Assembly (NCBI GenBank): GCA_963580455.1 | Contig: OY756969.1 | Coordinates: 24,834,760 to 24,898,759 of the forward strand | From: Euonymus europaeus | Taxonomy: Eukaryota > Streptophyta > Magnoliopsida > Celastrales > Celastraceae | Reading direction: 5' to 3' | Length of the DNA stretch: 64,000 bases | Shown here: positions 24,221 through 37,368 of the stretch, in pieces | Layout of the letters: every line of letters begins with the position of its first letter | How positions within the stretch are numbered: the first letter of the stretch is position 1 | Program-made: the position numbers and the translations under genes | Notes under the pieces: generated by a model | Databases searched by the model: none | What the model saw: only the letters and a program-made list of their open reading frames with translations | What the model was told of the DNA's origin: nothing

Positions 24221-26988
24221 GAGTTCTGAAATCAAAATCCGAAATACCAGGATTGTAGAGCTCGAAAAGTAGTGTGAAATCAAGCTAAAAATCACCGAAT
24301 TCAGAACTCGGAGTCAACGGATATTCATAAAACTGTTTACGTAAAGAAACCACATTTCGTGCGTAACTAGGTGAAACGAGACCTACTTGCCACGAGTTCT
24401 GAAATCAAAAACCGAAACGCCAGGATTGTAGAGCTCGAAAAGTAGTGTGAAATCAAGCTAAAAATCACCGAATTCAGAACTCGGAGTCAACGGATATTCA
24501 TAAAACGGTTTACGTAAAGAAACCACATTTCGTGCGTAACTAGGTGAAACGAGACCTACTAGCCACGAGTTCTGAAATCAAAAACCGAAACGCCAGGATT
24601 GTAGAGCTCGAAAAGTAGTGTGAAATCAAGCTAAAAATCACCGAATTCAGAACTCGGAGTCAACGGATATTCATAAAACCGTTTACGTAAAGAAACCACA
24701 TTTCGCGCCTAACTTGGTGAAACGAGACGTACTAGCCACGAGTTCTGAAATCAAAATCCGAAACAGCAGGATTGTAGAGCTCGAAAAGTAGTGTGAAATC
24801 AAGCTAAAAATCACCGAATTCAGAACTCGGAGTCAACGGATATTCATAAAACCGTTTACGTAAAGAAACCACATTTCGCGCGTAACTAGGTGAAACGAGA
24901 CCTACTAGCCACGAGTTCTGAAATCAAAAACCGAAACGCCAGGATTGCAGAGCTCGAAAAGTAGTGTGAAATCAAGCAAAAAATCACCGAATTCGGAACT
25001 CGGAGTCAACGGATATTCAGAAAACTGTTTACGTAAAGAAACCACAATTCGCGGCTAACTCGGTGAAACGAGACCTACTTGCCACGAGTTCTGAAATCAA
25101 AAACAGAAACTCCAGGATTGTAGAGCTCGAAAAGTAGTGTGAAATCAAGCTAATAATCACCGAATTCAGAACTCGGAGTCAACGGATATTCATAAAACCG
25201 TTTACGTAAAGAAACCACATTTCTTGCCTAACTAGGTGAAACGAGACCTACTAGCCACGAGTTCTGAAATCAAAAACCGAAACGCCAGGATTGTAGAGCT
25301 TGAAAAGTAGTGTGAAATCAAGCTAAATATCACCGAATTCAGAACTCGGGGTCAACGGATATTCGTAAAACCGTTTACGTAAAGAAACCACATTTCGCGC
25401 CTAAATAGGTGAAATGAGACCTACTAGCCACGATTTCTGAATTCAAAAACCGAAATACCAGGATTGTAGAGCTCAAAAAGTAGTGTGAAATCAAGCTAAA
25501 AATCACCGAATTCAGAACTCGGAGTCAACGGATATTCCTAAAACCGTTTACGTAAAGAAACCACATTTCGCGCCTAACTAGGTGAAACGAGACCTACTAG
25601 CCACGAGTTCTGAAATCAAAATCCGAAATACCAGGATTGTAGAGCTCGAAAAGTAGTTTGAAATCAAGCTAAAAATCACCGAATTCAGAACTCGGAGTCA
25701 ACGGATATTCATAAAACCATTTACGTAAAGAAACCACATTTCGTGCGTAACAAGGTGAAACGAGACCAACTAGCTACGAGTTCTGAAATAAAAAACCGAA
25801 ATGTCAGGATTGTAGAGCTCGAAAATTAGTGTGAAATCAAGCTAAAAATCACCGAATTCAGAACTCGGAGTCAACGGATATTCATAAAACCGTTTACGTA
25901 AAGAAACCACATTTCGCGCCTAACTAGGTGAAACGAGACCAACTAGCCACGAGTTCTGAAATCAAAAACCGAAACGCCAAGATTGTAGAGCTCGAAAAGT
26001 AGTGTGAAATCAAGCTAAAAATCACCGAATTCAGAACTCGGAGTCAACGGATATTCATAAAACCGTTTACGTAAAGAAACCACATTTCGCGCCTAACTAG
26101 GTGAAACGAGACCTACTAGCGACGAGTTCTGAAATCAAAATCCGAAACTCCAGGATTGTAGAGCTCGAAAAGTAGTGTGAAATCAAGCTAAAAATCACCG
26201 AATTCAGAACTCGGAGTCAACGGATATTCATAAAACCGTTTATTTAAAGAAACCACATTTCGCGCCTAACTAGGTGAAATGAGACCTACTAGCCACGAGT
26301 TCTGAAATCAAAAACCGAAACCGTAGGATTGTAGAGCTCCAAAAGTAGTGTGAAATCAAGCTAAAAATCACCGAATTCAGAACTCAGAGTCAACGGATAT
26401 TCATAAAACCGTTTACGTAAAGAAACCACATTTCTCGCCTAACTAGGTGAAATGAGACCTACTAGCCACGAGTTCTGAAATCAAAAAGCGAAACGCCAGG
26501 ATTGTAGAGCTCGAAAAGTAGTGTGAAATCATGCTAAAAATCACCGAATTCAGAACTCGGAGTCAACGGATATTCATAAAACCGTTTACGTAAAGAAACC
26601 ACATTTCTCGCCTAACTAGGTGAAACAAGACCTACTAGCCACGATTTCTGAAATCAAAAACCAAAATGCCAGGATTGTAGAGCTCAAAAAGTAGTGTGAA
26701 ATCAAGCTAAAAATCACCGAATTCAGAACTCGGAGTCAACGGATATTCATTAAACCGTTTACGTAAAGAAACCACATTTCGCGCATAACTAGGTGAAACG
26801 AGACCTACTAGCCACGATTTCTGAAATCAAAAACCAAAATGCCAGGATTGTAGAGCTCAAAAAGTAGTGTGAAATCAAGCTAAAAATCACCGAATTCAGA
26901 ACTCGGAGTCAACGGATATTCATTAAACCGTTTACGTAAAGAAACCACATTTCGCGCCTAACTAGGTGAAACGAGACCTACTAGCCAC
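24221..26988 (+). repeat. Sixth HOR copy, truncated (16 monomers)
   Basis: Runs in HOR order from the GTGCGTAAC/TACTTGCC type through AACAGCAGG (24760), GATTGCAGAG, AAACAGAAACTCC, AGCTTGAAAAG, AACAAGG, TAGCGACGAG, ACCGTAGG (26320) and CATGCTAA. It then has two consecutive CCAAAATGCC/ATTCATTAAA monomers (26643, 26816). The expected GAATTGAG/ATTCCTAA monomer and its followers do not appear; domain III ends here. Confidence 0.78.
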
Positions 26989-28026
26989 GATTTCTGAAAT
27001 AAAAAAGCAAAATGCCAAGATTGTAGAGCTCGAAAAGTAGTGTGAAATCAAGCTAAAAATCACCGAATTCAGAACTCGGAGTCAACGGATATTCATAAAA
27101 CCGTTTACGTAAAGAAACCACATTTCGCGCCTAACTAGGTGAAATGAGACCTACTAGCCACGAGTTCTGAAATCAAAATCCGAAACTCCAGGATTGTAGA
27201 GCTCGAAAAGTAGTGTGAAATCAAGCTAAAAATCACCGAATTCAAAACTCGGAGTCAACGGATATTCATAAAACCGTTTACGTAAAGAAACCACATTTCG
27301 CGCATAACTAGGTGAAACGAGACCTACTAGCCACGATTTCTGAAATCAAAAACCAAAATGCCAGGATTGTAGAGCTCAAAAAGTAATGTCAAATCAAGCT
27401 AAAAATCACCGAATTCAGAACTCGGAGTCAACGGATATTCATAAAACCGTTTACGTAAAGAAACCACAATTCGCGGCTAACTAGGTGAAACGAGACCTAC
27501 TTGCCACGAGTTCTGAAATAAAAACCCGAAACTCCCGGATTGTAGAGCTCGAAAAGTAGTGTGAAATCAAGCTAAAAATCACCGAATTCAGAACTCGGAG
27601 TCAACGGATATTCATAAAACCGTTTACGTAAAGAAATCACATTTCGCGCCTAACTAGGTGAAACGAGACCTACTATCCAAGATTTCTGAAATCAAAATCC
27701 GAAACTCCAGGATTGTAGAGGTCGAAAAGTAGTGTGAAATCAAGCTAAAAATCACCGAATTGAGAACTCGGAGTCAACGGATATTCATAAAACCGTTTAC
27801 GTAAAGAAACCACATTTCGCGCCTAACTAGGTGAAACGAGACCTACTAGCCACGATTTCTGAAATCAAAAACCAAAATGCCAGAATTGTAGAGCTCAAAA
27901 AGTAGTGTGAAATCAAGCTAAAAATCACCGAATTCAGAACTCGGAGTCAACGGATATTCATAAAACCGTTTACGTAAAGAAACCACATTTCGCGCATAAC
28001 TAGGTGAAACGAGACCTACTAGCCAC
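26989..28026 (+). repeat. Transition monomers between domains III and IV
   Basis: Six monomers that mix markers of both sides and carry several private changes: AAAGCAAAATGCCAAG, GTAATGTCAAATC, CTCCCGGATTG, TACTATCCAAGATTTC, AGGTCG and CCAGAATTG. The raised number of single-copy variants suggests a patch less touched by recent homogenisation. No non-satellite sequence is present. Confidence 0.7.
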
Positions 28027-29583
28027 GACTTCCGAAATCAAAAACCGAAATGCCAGGATTGTAGAGCTCGAAAAGTAGTGTGAAATCAAGCTAAAAATCA
28101 CCGAATTCAGAACTCGGAGTCAACAGATATTCATAAAACCGTTTTCGTAAAGAAACCACATTTCGCGCCTAACTAGGTGAAACGAGACCTACTAGCCACA
28201 AGTTCTGAAATCAAAAACCGAAACGCCAGGATTGTAGAGCTCGAAAAGTAGTGTGAAATCAAGCTAAAAATCACCTAATTCAGAACTCGGAGTCAAGGGA
28301 TATTCATAAAACCGTTTACGTAAAGAAACCACAATTCGCGGCTAACTAGGTGAAACGAGACCTACTAGCCACAAGTTCTGAAATGAAAAACCGAAACGCC
28401 AGGATTGTAGAGCTCGAAAAGTAGTGTGAAATCAAGCTAAAAATCACCGAATTCAGAACTCGGAGTCGACGGATATTCATAAAACAGTTTACGTAAAGAA
28501 ACCACAATTCACGGCTAACTAGGTGAAACGAGACCTACTAGCCACGAGTTCTGAAATGAAAAACCGAAACGCCAGGATTGTAGAGATCGAAAAGTAGTGT
28601 GAAATCAAGCTAAAAATCACCGAATTCAGAACTCGGAGTCAACGGATATTCATAAAACCGTTTACGTAAAGAAACCACATTTCGCGCCTAACTAGGTGAA
28701 ACGAGACCTACTAGCCACGAGTTCTGAAATCAAAATCCGAAACTCCAGGATTGTAGAGCTCGAAAAGTAGTGTGAAATCAAGCTAAAAATCACCGAATTC
28801 AGAACTCGGAGTCAACGGATATTCATAAAACCGTTTACGTAAAGAAACCACATTTCGCGCCTAACTAGGTGAAACGAGACCTACTAGCCACGACTTCTGA
28901 AATCAAAAACCAAAATGCCAGGATTGTAGAGCTCGAAAAGTAGTGTGAAATCAAGCTAAAAATCACCGAATTCAGAACTCGGAGTCAACGGATATTCATA
29001 AAACCGTTTACGTATAGAAACCACAATTCGCGGCTAACTAGCTGAAACGAGACCTACAGGCCACGAGTTCTGAAATCACAAACCGAAACGCCAGGATTGT
29101 AGAGCTCGAAAAGTAGTGTGAAATCAAGCTAAAAATCACCGAATTCAGAACTCGGAGTCAAGGGATATTCATAAAACCGTTTACGTAAAGAAACCACAAT
29201 TCGCGGCTAACTAGGTGAAACGAGACCTACTAGCCACGAGTTCTGAAATAAAAAACCGAAATGCCAGGATTGTAGAGATCGAAAAGTAGTGTGAAATCAA
29301 GCTAAAAATCACCGAATTCAGAACTCGGAGTCAACGGATATTCGTAAAACCGTTTACGTAAAGAAACCACATTTCGCGCCTAACTAGGTGAAACGAGACC
29401 TACTAGCCACGAGTTCTGAAATCAAAATCCGAAACTCCAGGATTGTAGAGCTCGAAAAGTAGTGTGAAATCAAGCTAAAAATCACCGAATTCAGAACTCG
29501 GAGTCAACGGATATTCATAAAACCGTTTACGTAAAGAAACCACATTTCGCGCATAACTAGGTGAAACGAGACCTACCAGCCAC
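28027..29583 (+). repeat. Nine-monomer tandem duplication, left copy (1,557 bp)
   Basis: A 9 x 173 bp block directly followed by a near-identical copy. It starts with GACTTCCGAAATC (28027) and contains GTTTTCGTAAAG, AAGTTCTG with GAAATGAAAAACC, a GTCGACGG change creating a SalI-like site, GTATAGAAACC with ACAGGCC, and GAAATCACAAACC. These markers recur at +1,557 bp. Visible differences include CACCTAATTC and CTAGCTGAAAC in this copy only. Confidence 0.87.
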
Positions 29584-31140
29584 GACTTCCGAAATCAAAA
29601 ACCGAAATGCCAGGATTGTAGAGCTCGAAAAGTAGTGTGAAATCAAGCTAAAAATCACCGAATTCAGAACTCGGAGTCAACAGATATTCATAAAACCGTT
29701 TTCGTAAAGAAACCACATTTCGCGCCTAACTAGGTGAAACGAGACCTACTAGCCACAAGTTCTGAAATCAAAAACCGAAACGCCAGGATTGTAGAGCTCG
29801 AAAAGTAGTGTGAAATCAAGCTAAAAATCACCGAATTCAGAACTCGGAGTCAAGGGATATTCATAAAACCGTTTACGTAAAGAAACCACAATTCGCGGCT
29901 AACTAGGTGAAACGAGACCTACTAGCCACAAGTTCTGAAATGAAAAACCGAAACGCCAGGATTGTAGAGCTCGAAAAGTAGTGTGAAATCAAGCTAAAAA
30001 TCACCAAATTCAGAACTCGGAGTCGACGGATATTCATAAAACAGTTTACGTAAAGAAACCACAATTCACGGCTAACTAGGTGAAACGAGACCTACTAGCC
30101 ACGAGTTCTGAAATGAAAAACCGAAACGCCAGGATTGTAGAGCTCGAAAAGTAGTGTGAAATCAAGCTAAAAATCACCGAATTCAGAACTCGGAGTCAAC
30201 GGATATTCATAAAACCGTTTACGTAAAGAAACCACATTTCGCGCCTAACTAGGTGAAACGAGACCTACTAGCCACGAGTTCTGAAATCAAAATCCGAAAC
30301 TCCAGGATTGTAGAGCTCGAAAAGTAGTGTGAAATCAAGCTAAAAATCACCGAATTCAGAACTCGGAGTCAACGGATATTCATAAAACCGTTTACGTAAA
30401 GAAACCACATTTCGCGCCTAACTAGGTGAAACGAGACCTACTAGCCACGACTTCTGAAATCAAAAACCAAAATGCCAGGATTGTAGAGCTCGAAAAGTAG
30501 TGTGAAATCAAGCTAAAAATCACCGAATTCAGAACTCGGAGTCAACGGATATTCATAAAACCGTTTACGTATAGAAACCACAATTCGCGGCTAACTAGGT
30601 GAAACGAGACCTACAGGCCACGAGTTCTGAAATCACAAACCGAAACGCCAGGATTGTAGAGCTCGAAAAGTAGTGTGAAATCAAGCTAAAAATCACCGAA
30701 TTCAGAACTCGGAGTCAAGGGATATTCATAAAACCGTTTACGTAAAGAAACCACAATTCGCGGCTAACTAGGTGAAACGAGACCTACTAGCCACGAGTTC
30801 TGAAATAAAAAACCGAAATGCCAGGATTGTAGAGCTCGAAAAGTAGTGTGAAATCAAGCTAAAAATCACCGAATTCAGAACTCGGAGTCAACGGATATTC
30901 GTAAAACCGTTTACGTAAAGAAACCACATTTCGCGCCTAACTAGGTGAAACGAGACCTACTAGCCACGAGTTCTGAAATCAAAATCCGAAACACCAGGAT
31001 TGTAGAGCTCGAAAAGTAGTGTGAAATCAAGCTAAAAATCACCGAATTCAGAACTCGGAGTCAACAGATATTCATAAAACCGTTTACGTAAAGAAACCAC
31101 ATTTCGCGCCTAACTAGGTGAAACGAGACCTACTAGCCAC
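29584..31140 (+). repeat. Nine-monomer tandem duplication, right copy (1,557 bp)
   Basis: Repeats 28027-29583 in the same order, again starting with GACTTCCGAAATC. Its last monomer carries AACACC and CAACAGATA rather than the AACTCC version. Its last four monomers, from GTATAGAAACC onward, also match 32525-33216, 2,076 bp (12 x 173) downstream. Confidence 0.85.
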
Positions 31141-32005
31141 AAGTTCTGAAATCAAATACTGAAACGCCAGGATTGTAGAGATCGAAAAGTAGTATGAAAT
31201 CAAGCTAAAAATCACCGAATTCAGAACTCGGAGTCAACGGATATTCATAAAACCGTTTACGTAAAGAAACCACATTTCTCGCCTAACTAGGTGAAACGAG
31301 ACCTACTAGCCACGAGTTCTGAAATCAAAATCCGAAACTCCAGGATTGTAGAGCTCGAAAAGTAGTATGAAATCAAGCTAAAAATCACCGAATTCAGAAC
31401 TCGCAGTGAACGGATATTCATAAAACCGTTTACGTAAAGAAACCACATTTCGCGCCTAACTAGGTGAAACGAGAACTACTAGCCACGATTTCTGAAATCA
31501 AAATCCGAAACTCCAGGATTGTAGAGCTCGAAAAGTAGTGTGAAATCAAGCTAAAAATCACCGAATTCAGAACTCGGAGTCAACGGATATTCATAAAACA
31601 GTTTACGTAAAGAAACCACAATTCACGGCTAACTAGGTGAAACGAGACCTACTAGCCACGAGTTCTGAAATCAAAATCCGAAACTCCGGGATTGTAGAGC
31701 TCGAAATGTAGTGTGAAATCAAGCTAAAAATCACCGAATTCAGAACTCGGAGTCAACGGATATTCATAAAACCGTTTACGTAAAGAAACCACATTTCGCG
31801 CCTAACAAGGTGAAACGAGACCTACTAGCCACAAGTTCTGAAATGAAAAACCGAAACGCCAGGATTGTAGAGCTCGAAAAGTAGTGTGAAATCAAGCTAA
31901 AAATCACCGAATTCAGAACTCGTAGTCAACGGATATTCATAAAACAGTTTACGTAAAGAAACCACAATTCACGGCTAACTAGGTGAAACGAGACCTACTA
32001 GCCAC
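30449..32005 (+). repeat. Nine-monomer block repeated 12 monomers downstream (left)
   Basis: Order: GTATAGAAACC/ACAGGCC type, GAAATCACAAACC type, GAAATAAAAAACC with ATTCGTAA, AACACC with CAACAGATA, AACTG with GAGATCG and GTATGAAATC, CTCGCAGTGAAC, GATTTCTG, AACAAGG, and GAAATGAAAAACC with AATTCACGGC. The same order is found at 32525-34081, with three extra monomers (32006-32524) between. It overlaps the end of the 9-mer duplication, showing nested exchanges. Confidence 0.75.
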
Positions 32006-32524
32006 GAGTTCTGAAATAAAAAACCGAAACGCCAGGATTGTAGAGCTCGAAAAGTAGTGTGAAATCAAGCTAAAAATCACCGAATTCAGAACTCGGAGTC
32101 AACGGATATTCATAAAACCGTTTACGTAAAGAAACCACATTTCGCGCCTAACTAGGTGAAACGAGACCTACTAGCCACGAGTTCTGAAATCAAAATCCGA
32201 AACTCCAGGATTGTAGAGCTCGAAAAGTAGTGTGAAATCAAGCTAAAAATCACCGAATTCAGAACTCGGAGTCAACGGATATTCATAAAACCGTTTACGT
32301 AAAGAAACCACATTTCGCGCCTAACTAGGTGAAACGAGACCTACTAGCCACGAGTTCTGAAATAAAAAACCGAAATGCCAGGATTGTAGAGCTCGAAAAG
32401 TAGTGTGAAATCAAGCTAAAAATCACCGAATTCAGAACTCGGAGTCAACGGATATTCATAAAACCGTTTACGTAAAGAAACCACATTTCGCGCCTAACTA
32501 GGTTAAAGGAGACCTACTAGCCAC

Positions 32525-34081
32525 GACTTCTGAAATCAAAAACCAAAATGCCAGGATTGTAGAGCTCGAAAAGTAGTGTGAAATCAAGCTAAAAATCACC
32601 GAATTCAGAACTCGGAGTCAACGGATATTCATAAAACCGTTTACGTATAGAAACCACAATTCGCGGCTAACTAGGTGAAACGAGACCTACAGGCCACGAG
32701 TTCTGAAATCACAAACCGAAACGCCAGGATTGTAGAGCTCGAAAAGTAGTGTGAAATCAAGCTAAAAATCACCGAATTCAGAACTCGGAGTCAAGGGATA
32801 TTCATAAAACCGTTTACGTAAAGAAACCACAATTCGCGGCTAACTAGGTGAAACGAGACCTACTAGCCACGAGTTCTGAAATAAAAAACCGAAATGCCAG
32901 GATTGTAGAGCTCGAAAAGTAGTGTGAAATCAAGCTAAAAATCACCGAATTCAGAACTCGGAGTCAACGGATATTCGTAAAACCGTTTACGTAAAGAAAC
33001 CACATTTCGCGCCTAACTAGGTGAAACGAGACCTACTAGGCACGAGTTCTGAAATCAAAATCCGAAACACCAGGATTGTAGAGCTCGAAAAGTAGTGTGA
33101 AATCAAGCTAAAAATCACCGAATTCAGAACTCGGAGTCAACAGATATTCATAAAACCGTTTACGTAAAGAAACCACATTTCGCGCCCAACTAGGTGAAAC
33201 GAGACCTACTAGCCACAAGTTCTGAAATCAAAAACTGAAACGCCAGGATTGTAGAGATCGAAAAGTAGTATGAAATCAAGCTAAAAATCACCGAATTCAG
33301 AACTCGGAGTCAACGGATATTCATAAAACCGTTTACGTAAAGAAACCACATTTCTCGCCTAACTAGGTGAAACGAGACCTACTAGCCACGAGTTCTGAAA
33401 TCAAAATCCGAAACTCCAGGATTGTAGAGCTCGAAAAGTAGTGTGAAATCAAGCTAAAAATCACCGAATTCAGAACTCGCAGTGAACGGATATTCATAAA
33501 ACCGTTTACGTAAAGAAACCACATTTCGCGCCTAACTAGGTGAAACGAGACCTACTAGGCACGATTTCTGAAATCAAAATCCGAAACTCCAGGATTGTAG
33601 AGCTCGAAAAGTAGTGTGAAATCAAGCTAAAAATCAACGAATTCAGAACTCGGAGTCAACGGATATTCATAAAACCGTTTACGTAAAGAAACCACATTTC
33701 GCGCCTAACTAGGTGAAACGAGACCTACTAGCCACGAGTTCTGAAATCAAAATCCGAAACTCCAGGATTGTAGAGCTCGAAAAGTAGTGTGAAATCAAGC
33801 TAAAACTCACCGAATTCAGAACTCGGAGTCAACGGATATTCATAAAACCGTTTACGTAAAGAAACCACATTTCGCGCCTAACAAGGTGAAACGAGACCTA
33901 CTAGCCACAAGTTCTGAAATGAAAAACCGAAACGCCAGGATTGTAGAGCTCGAAAAGTAGTGTGAAATCAAGCTAAAAATCACCGAATTCAGAACTCGGA
34001 GTCAACGGATATTCATAAAACAGTTTACGTAAAGAAACCACAATTCACGGCTAACTAGGTGAAACGAGACCTACTAGTCAC
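32525..34081 (+). repeat. Nine-monomer block repeated 12 monomers downstream (right)
   Basis: Matches 30449-32005 at +2,076 bp (12 x 173), including the paired CTCGCAGTGAAC and GTATGAAATC markers. The seventh monomer differs (GCGCC rather than AATTCACGGC). Confidence 0.72.
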
Positions 34082-34773
34082 GAGTTCTGAAATCAAAATC
34101 CGAAACTCCAGGATTGTAGAGCTCGAAAAGTAGTGTGAAATCAAGCTAAAAATCACCGAATTCAGAACTCGGAGTCAACGGATATTCATAAAACAGTTTA
34201 CGTAAAGAAACCACAATTCACGGCTAACTAGGTGAAACGAGACCTACTAGCCACGAGTTCTGAAATCAAAATCCGAAACTCCAGGATTGTAGAGCTCGAA
34301 AAGTAGTGTGAAATCAAGCTAAAACTCACCGAATTCAGAACTCGGAGTCAACGAATATTCATAAAACCGTTTACGTAAAGAAACCACATTTCGCGCCTAA
34401 CAAGGTGAAACGAGACCTACTAGCCACAAGTTCTGAAATGAAAAACCGAAATGCCAGGATTGTAGAGCTCGAAAAGTAGTGTGAAATCAAGCTAAAAATC
34501 ACCGAATTCAGAACTCGGAGTCAACGGATATTCATAAAACAGTTTACGTAAAGAAACCACAATTCACGGCTAACTAGGTGAAACGAGACCTACTAGTCAC
34601 GAGTTCTGAAATCAAAATCCGAAACTCCAGGATTGTAGAGCTCGAAAAGTAGTGTGAAATCAAGCTAAAAATCACTGAATTCAGAACTCGGAGTCAACGG
34701 ATATTCATAAAACAGTTTACGTAAAGAAACCACAATTCACGGCTAACTAGGTGAAACGAGACCTACTAGCCAC
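33736..34773 (+). repeat. Three-monomer tandem duplication (2 x 519 bp)
   Basis: The blocks 33736-34254 and 34255-34773 have the same three-monomer order: AAAACTCACC with AACAAGG; AAGTTCTG with GAAATGAAAAACC; and TAGTCACGAG with AATTCACGGC. The AAAACTCACC change is seen only in these two places in this part of the array, supporting a recent local duplication. Confidence 0.82.
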
Positions 34774-36330
34774 GAGTTCTGAAATCAAAATCCGAAACTC
34801 CAGGATTGTAGAGCTCAAAAAGTAGTGTGAAATCAAGCTAAAAATCACCGAATTCAGAACTCGGAGTCAACGGATATTCATAAAACCGTTTACGTAAAGA
34901 AACCACATTTCTCGCCTAACTAGGTGAAACGAGACTTACTAGCCACGAGTTCTGAAATCAAAATCCGAAACTCCAGGATTGTAGAGCTCGAAAAGTATTG
35001 TGAAATCAAGCTAAAAATCACCGAATTCAGAACTCGCAGTGAACGGATATTCATAAAACCGTTTACGTAAAGAAACCACATTTCGCGCCTAACTAGGTGA
35101 AACGAGACCTACTAGCCACGATTTCTGAAATCAAAATCCGAAACTCCAGGATTGTAGAGCTCGAAAAGTAGTGTGAAATCAAGCTAAAAATCACCGAATT
35201 CAGAACTCGGAGTCAACGGATATTCATAAAACAGTTTACGTAAAGAAACCACAATTCACGGCTAACTAGGTGAAACGAGACCTACTAGCCACGAGTTCTG
35301 AAATCAAAATCCGAAACTCCAGGATTATAGAGCTCGAAAAGTAGTGTGAAATCAAGCTAAAAATCACCGAATTCAGAACTCGGAGTCAACGGATATTCAT
35401 AAAACCGTTTACGTATAGAAACCACAATTCGCGGCTAACTAGGTGAAACGAGACCTACAGGCCACGAGTTCTGAAATCACAAACCGAAACGCCAGGATTG
35501 TAGAGCTCGAAAAGTAGTGTGAAATCAAGCTAAAAATCACCGAATTCAGAACTCGGAGTCAAGGGATATTCATAAAACCGTTTACGTAAAGAAACCACAA
35601 TTCGCGGCTAACTAGGTGAAACGAGACCTACTAGCCACGAGTTCTGAAATGAAAAACCGAAACGCCAGGATTGTAGAGCTCGAAAAGTAGTGTGAAATCA
35701 AGCTAAAAATCACCGAATTCAGAACTCGGAGTCAACGGATATTCATAAAACCGTTTACGTAAAGAAACCACATTTCGCGCATAACTAGGTGAAACGAGAC
35801 CTACTAGCCACGAGTTCTGAAATCAAAATCCGAAACTCCAGGATTGTAGAGCTCGAAAAGTAGTGTGAAATCAAGCTAAAAATCACCGAATTCAGAACTC
35901 GGAGTCAACGGATATTCATAAAACCGTTTACGTAAAGAAACCACATTTCGCGCCTAACTAGGTGAAACGAGGCCTACTAGCCACGACTTCTGAAATCAAA
36001 AACCGAAATGCCAGGATTGTAGAGCTCGAAAAGTAGTGTGAAATCAAGCTAAAAATCACCGAATTCAGAACTCGGAGTCAACGGATATTCGTAAAACCGT
36101 TTACGTATAGAAACCACAATTCGCGGCTAACTAGGTGAAACGAGACCTACAGGCCACGAGTTCTGAAATCACAAACCGAAACGCCAGGATTGTAGAGCTC
36201 GAAAAGTAGTGTGAAATCAAGCTAAAAATCACCGAATTCAGAACTCGGAGTCAAGGGATATTCTTAAAACCGTTTACGTAAAGAAACCACAATTCGCGGC
36301 TAACTAGGTGAAACGAGACCTACTAGCCAC
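34774..36330 (+). repeat. Mixed domain IV monomers
   Basis: Nine monomers of domain IV types in an order that does not cleanly repeat a neighbouring block. Markers include a second CTCGCAGTGAAC, a private GGATTATAG, and two GTATAGAAACC/ACAGGCC plus GAAATCACAAACC pairs only four monomers apart (35293-35638 and 35985-36330). Confidence 0.7.
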
Positions 36331-37368
36331 GAGTTCTGAAATAAAAAACCGAAATGCCAGGATTGTAGAGCTCGAAAAGTAGTGTGAAATCAAGCTAAAA
36401 ATCACCGAATTCAGAACTCGGAGTCAACGGATATTCGTAAAACCGTTTACGTAAAGAAACCACATTTCGCGCCTAACTAGGTGAAACAAGACCTACTAGC
36501 CACGAGTTCTGAAATCAAAATCCGAAACACCAGGATTGTAGAGCTCGAAAAGTAGTGTGAAATCAAGCTAAAAATCACCGAATTCAGAACTCGGAGTCAA
36601 CAGATATTCATAAAACCGTTTACGTAAAGAAACCACATTTCGCGCCTAACTAGGTGAAACGAGACCTACTAGCCACAAGTTCTGAAATCAAAAACTGAAA
36701 CGCCAGGATTGTAGAGATCGAAAAGTAGTATGAAATCAAGCTAAAAATCACCGAATTCAGAACTCGGAGTCAACGGATATTCGTAAAACCGTTTACGTAA
36801 AGAAACCACATTTCGCGCCTAACTAGGTGAAACAAGACCTACTAGCCACGAGTTCTGAAATCAAAATCCGAAACACCAGGATTGTAGAGCTCGAAAAGTA
36901 GTATGAAATCAAGCTAAAAATCACCGAATTCAGAACTCGGAGTCAACGGATATTCATAAAACCGTTTACGTAAAGAAACCACATTTCTCGCCTAACTAGG
37001 TGAAACGGGACCTACTAGCCACGAGTTCTGAAATCAAAATCCGAAACTCCAGGATTGTAGAGCTCGAAAAGTAGTGTGAAATCAAGCTAAAAATCACCGA
37101 ATTCAGAACTCGGAGTCAACGGATATTCATAAAACAGTTTACGTAAAGAAACCACAATTCACGGCTAACTAGGTGAAACGAGACCTACTAGCCACGAGTT
37201 CTGAAATCAAAATCCGAAACTCCAGGATTGTAGAGCTCGAAAAGTAGTGTGAAATCAAGCTAAAAATCACCGAATTCAGAACTCGGAGTCAACGGATATT
37301 CATAAAACCGTTTACGTAAAGAAACCACATTTCGCGCCTAACTAGGTGAAACGAGACCTACTAGCCAC
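36331..37368 (+). repeat. Six-monomer block, copy 1 of 3 (1,038 bp)
   Basis: Order: GAAATAAAAAACC with ATTCGTAA and AAACAAG; AACACC with CAACAGATA; AACTG with GAGATCG and GTATGAAATC; AACACC with GTATGAAATC and TGAAACGGGA (37001); AATTCACGGC; a near-consensus AACTCC monomer. The same six recur at 39272 and 40310. Confidence 0.85.
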
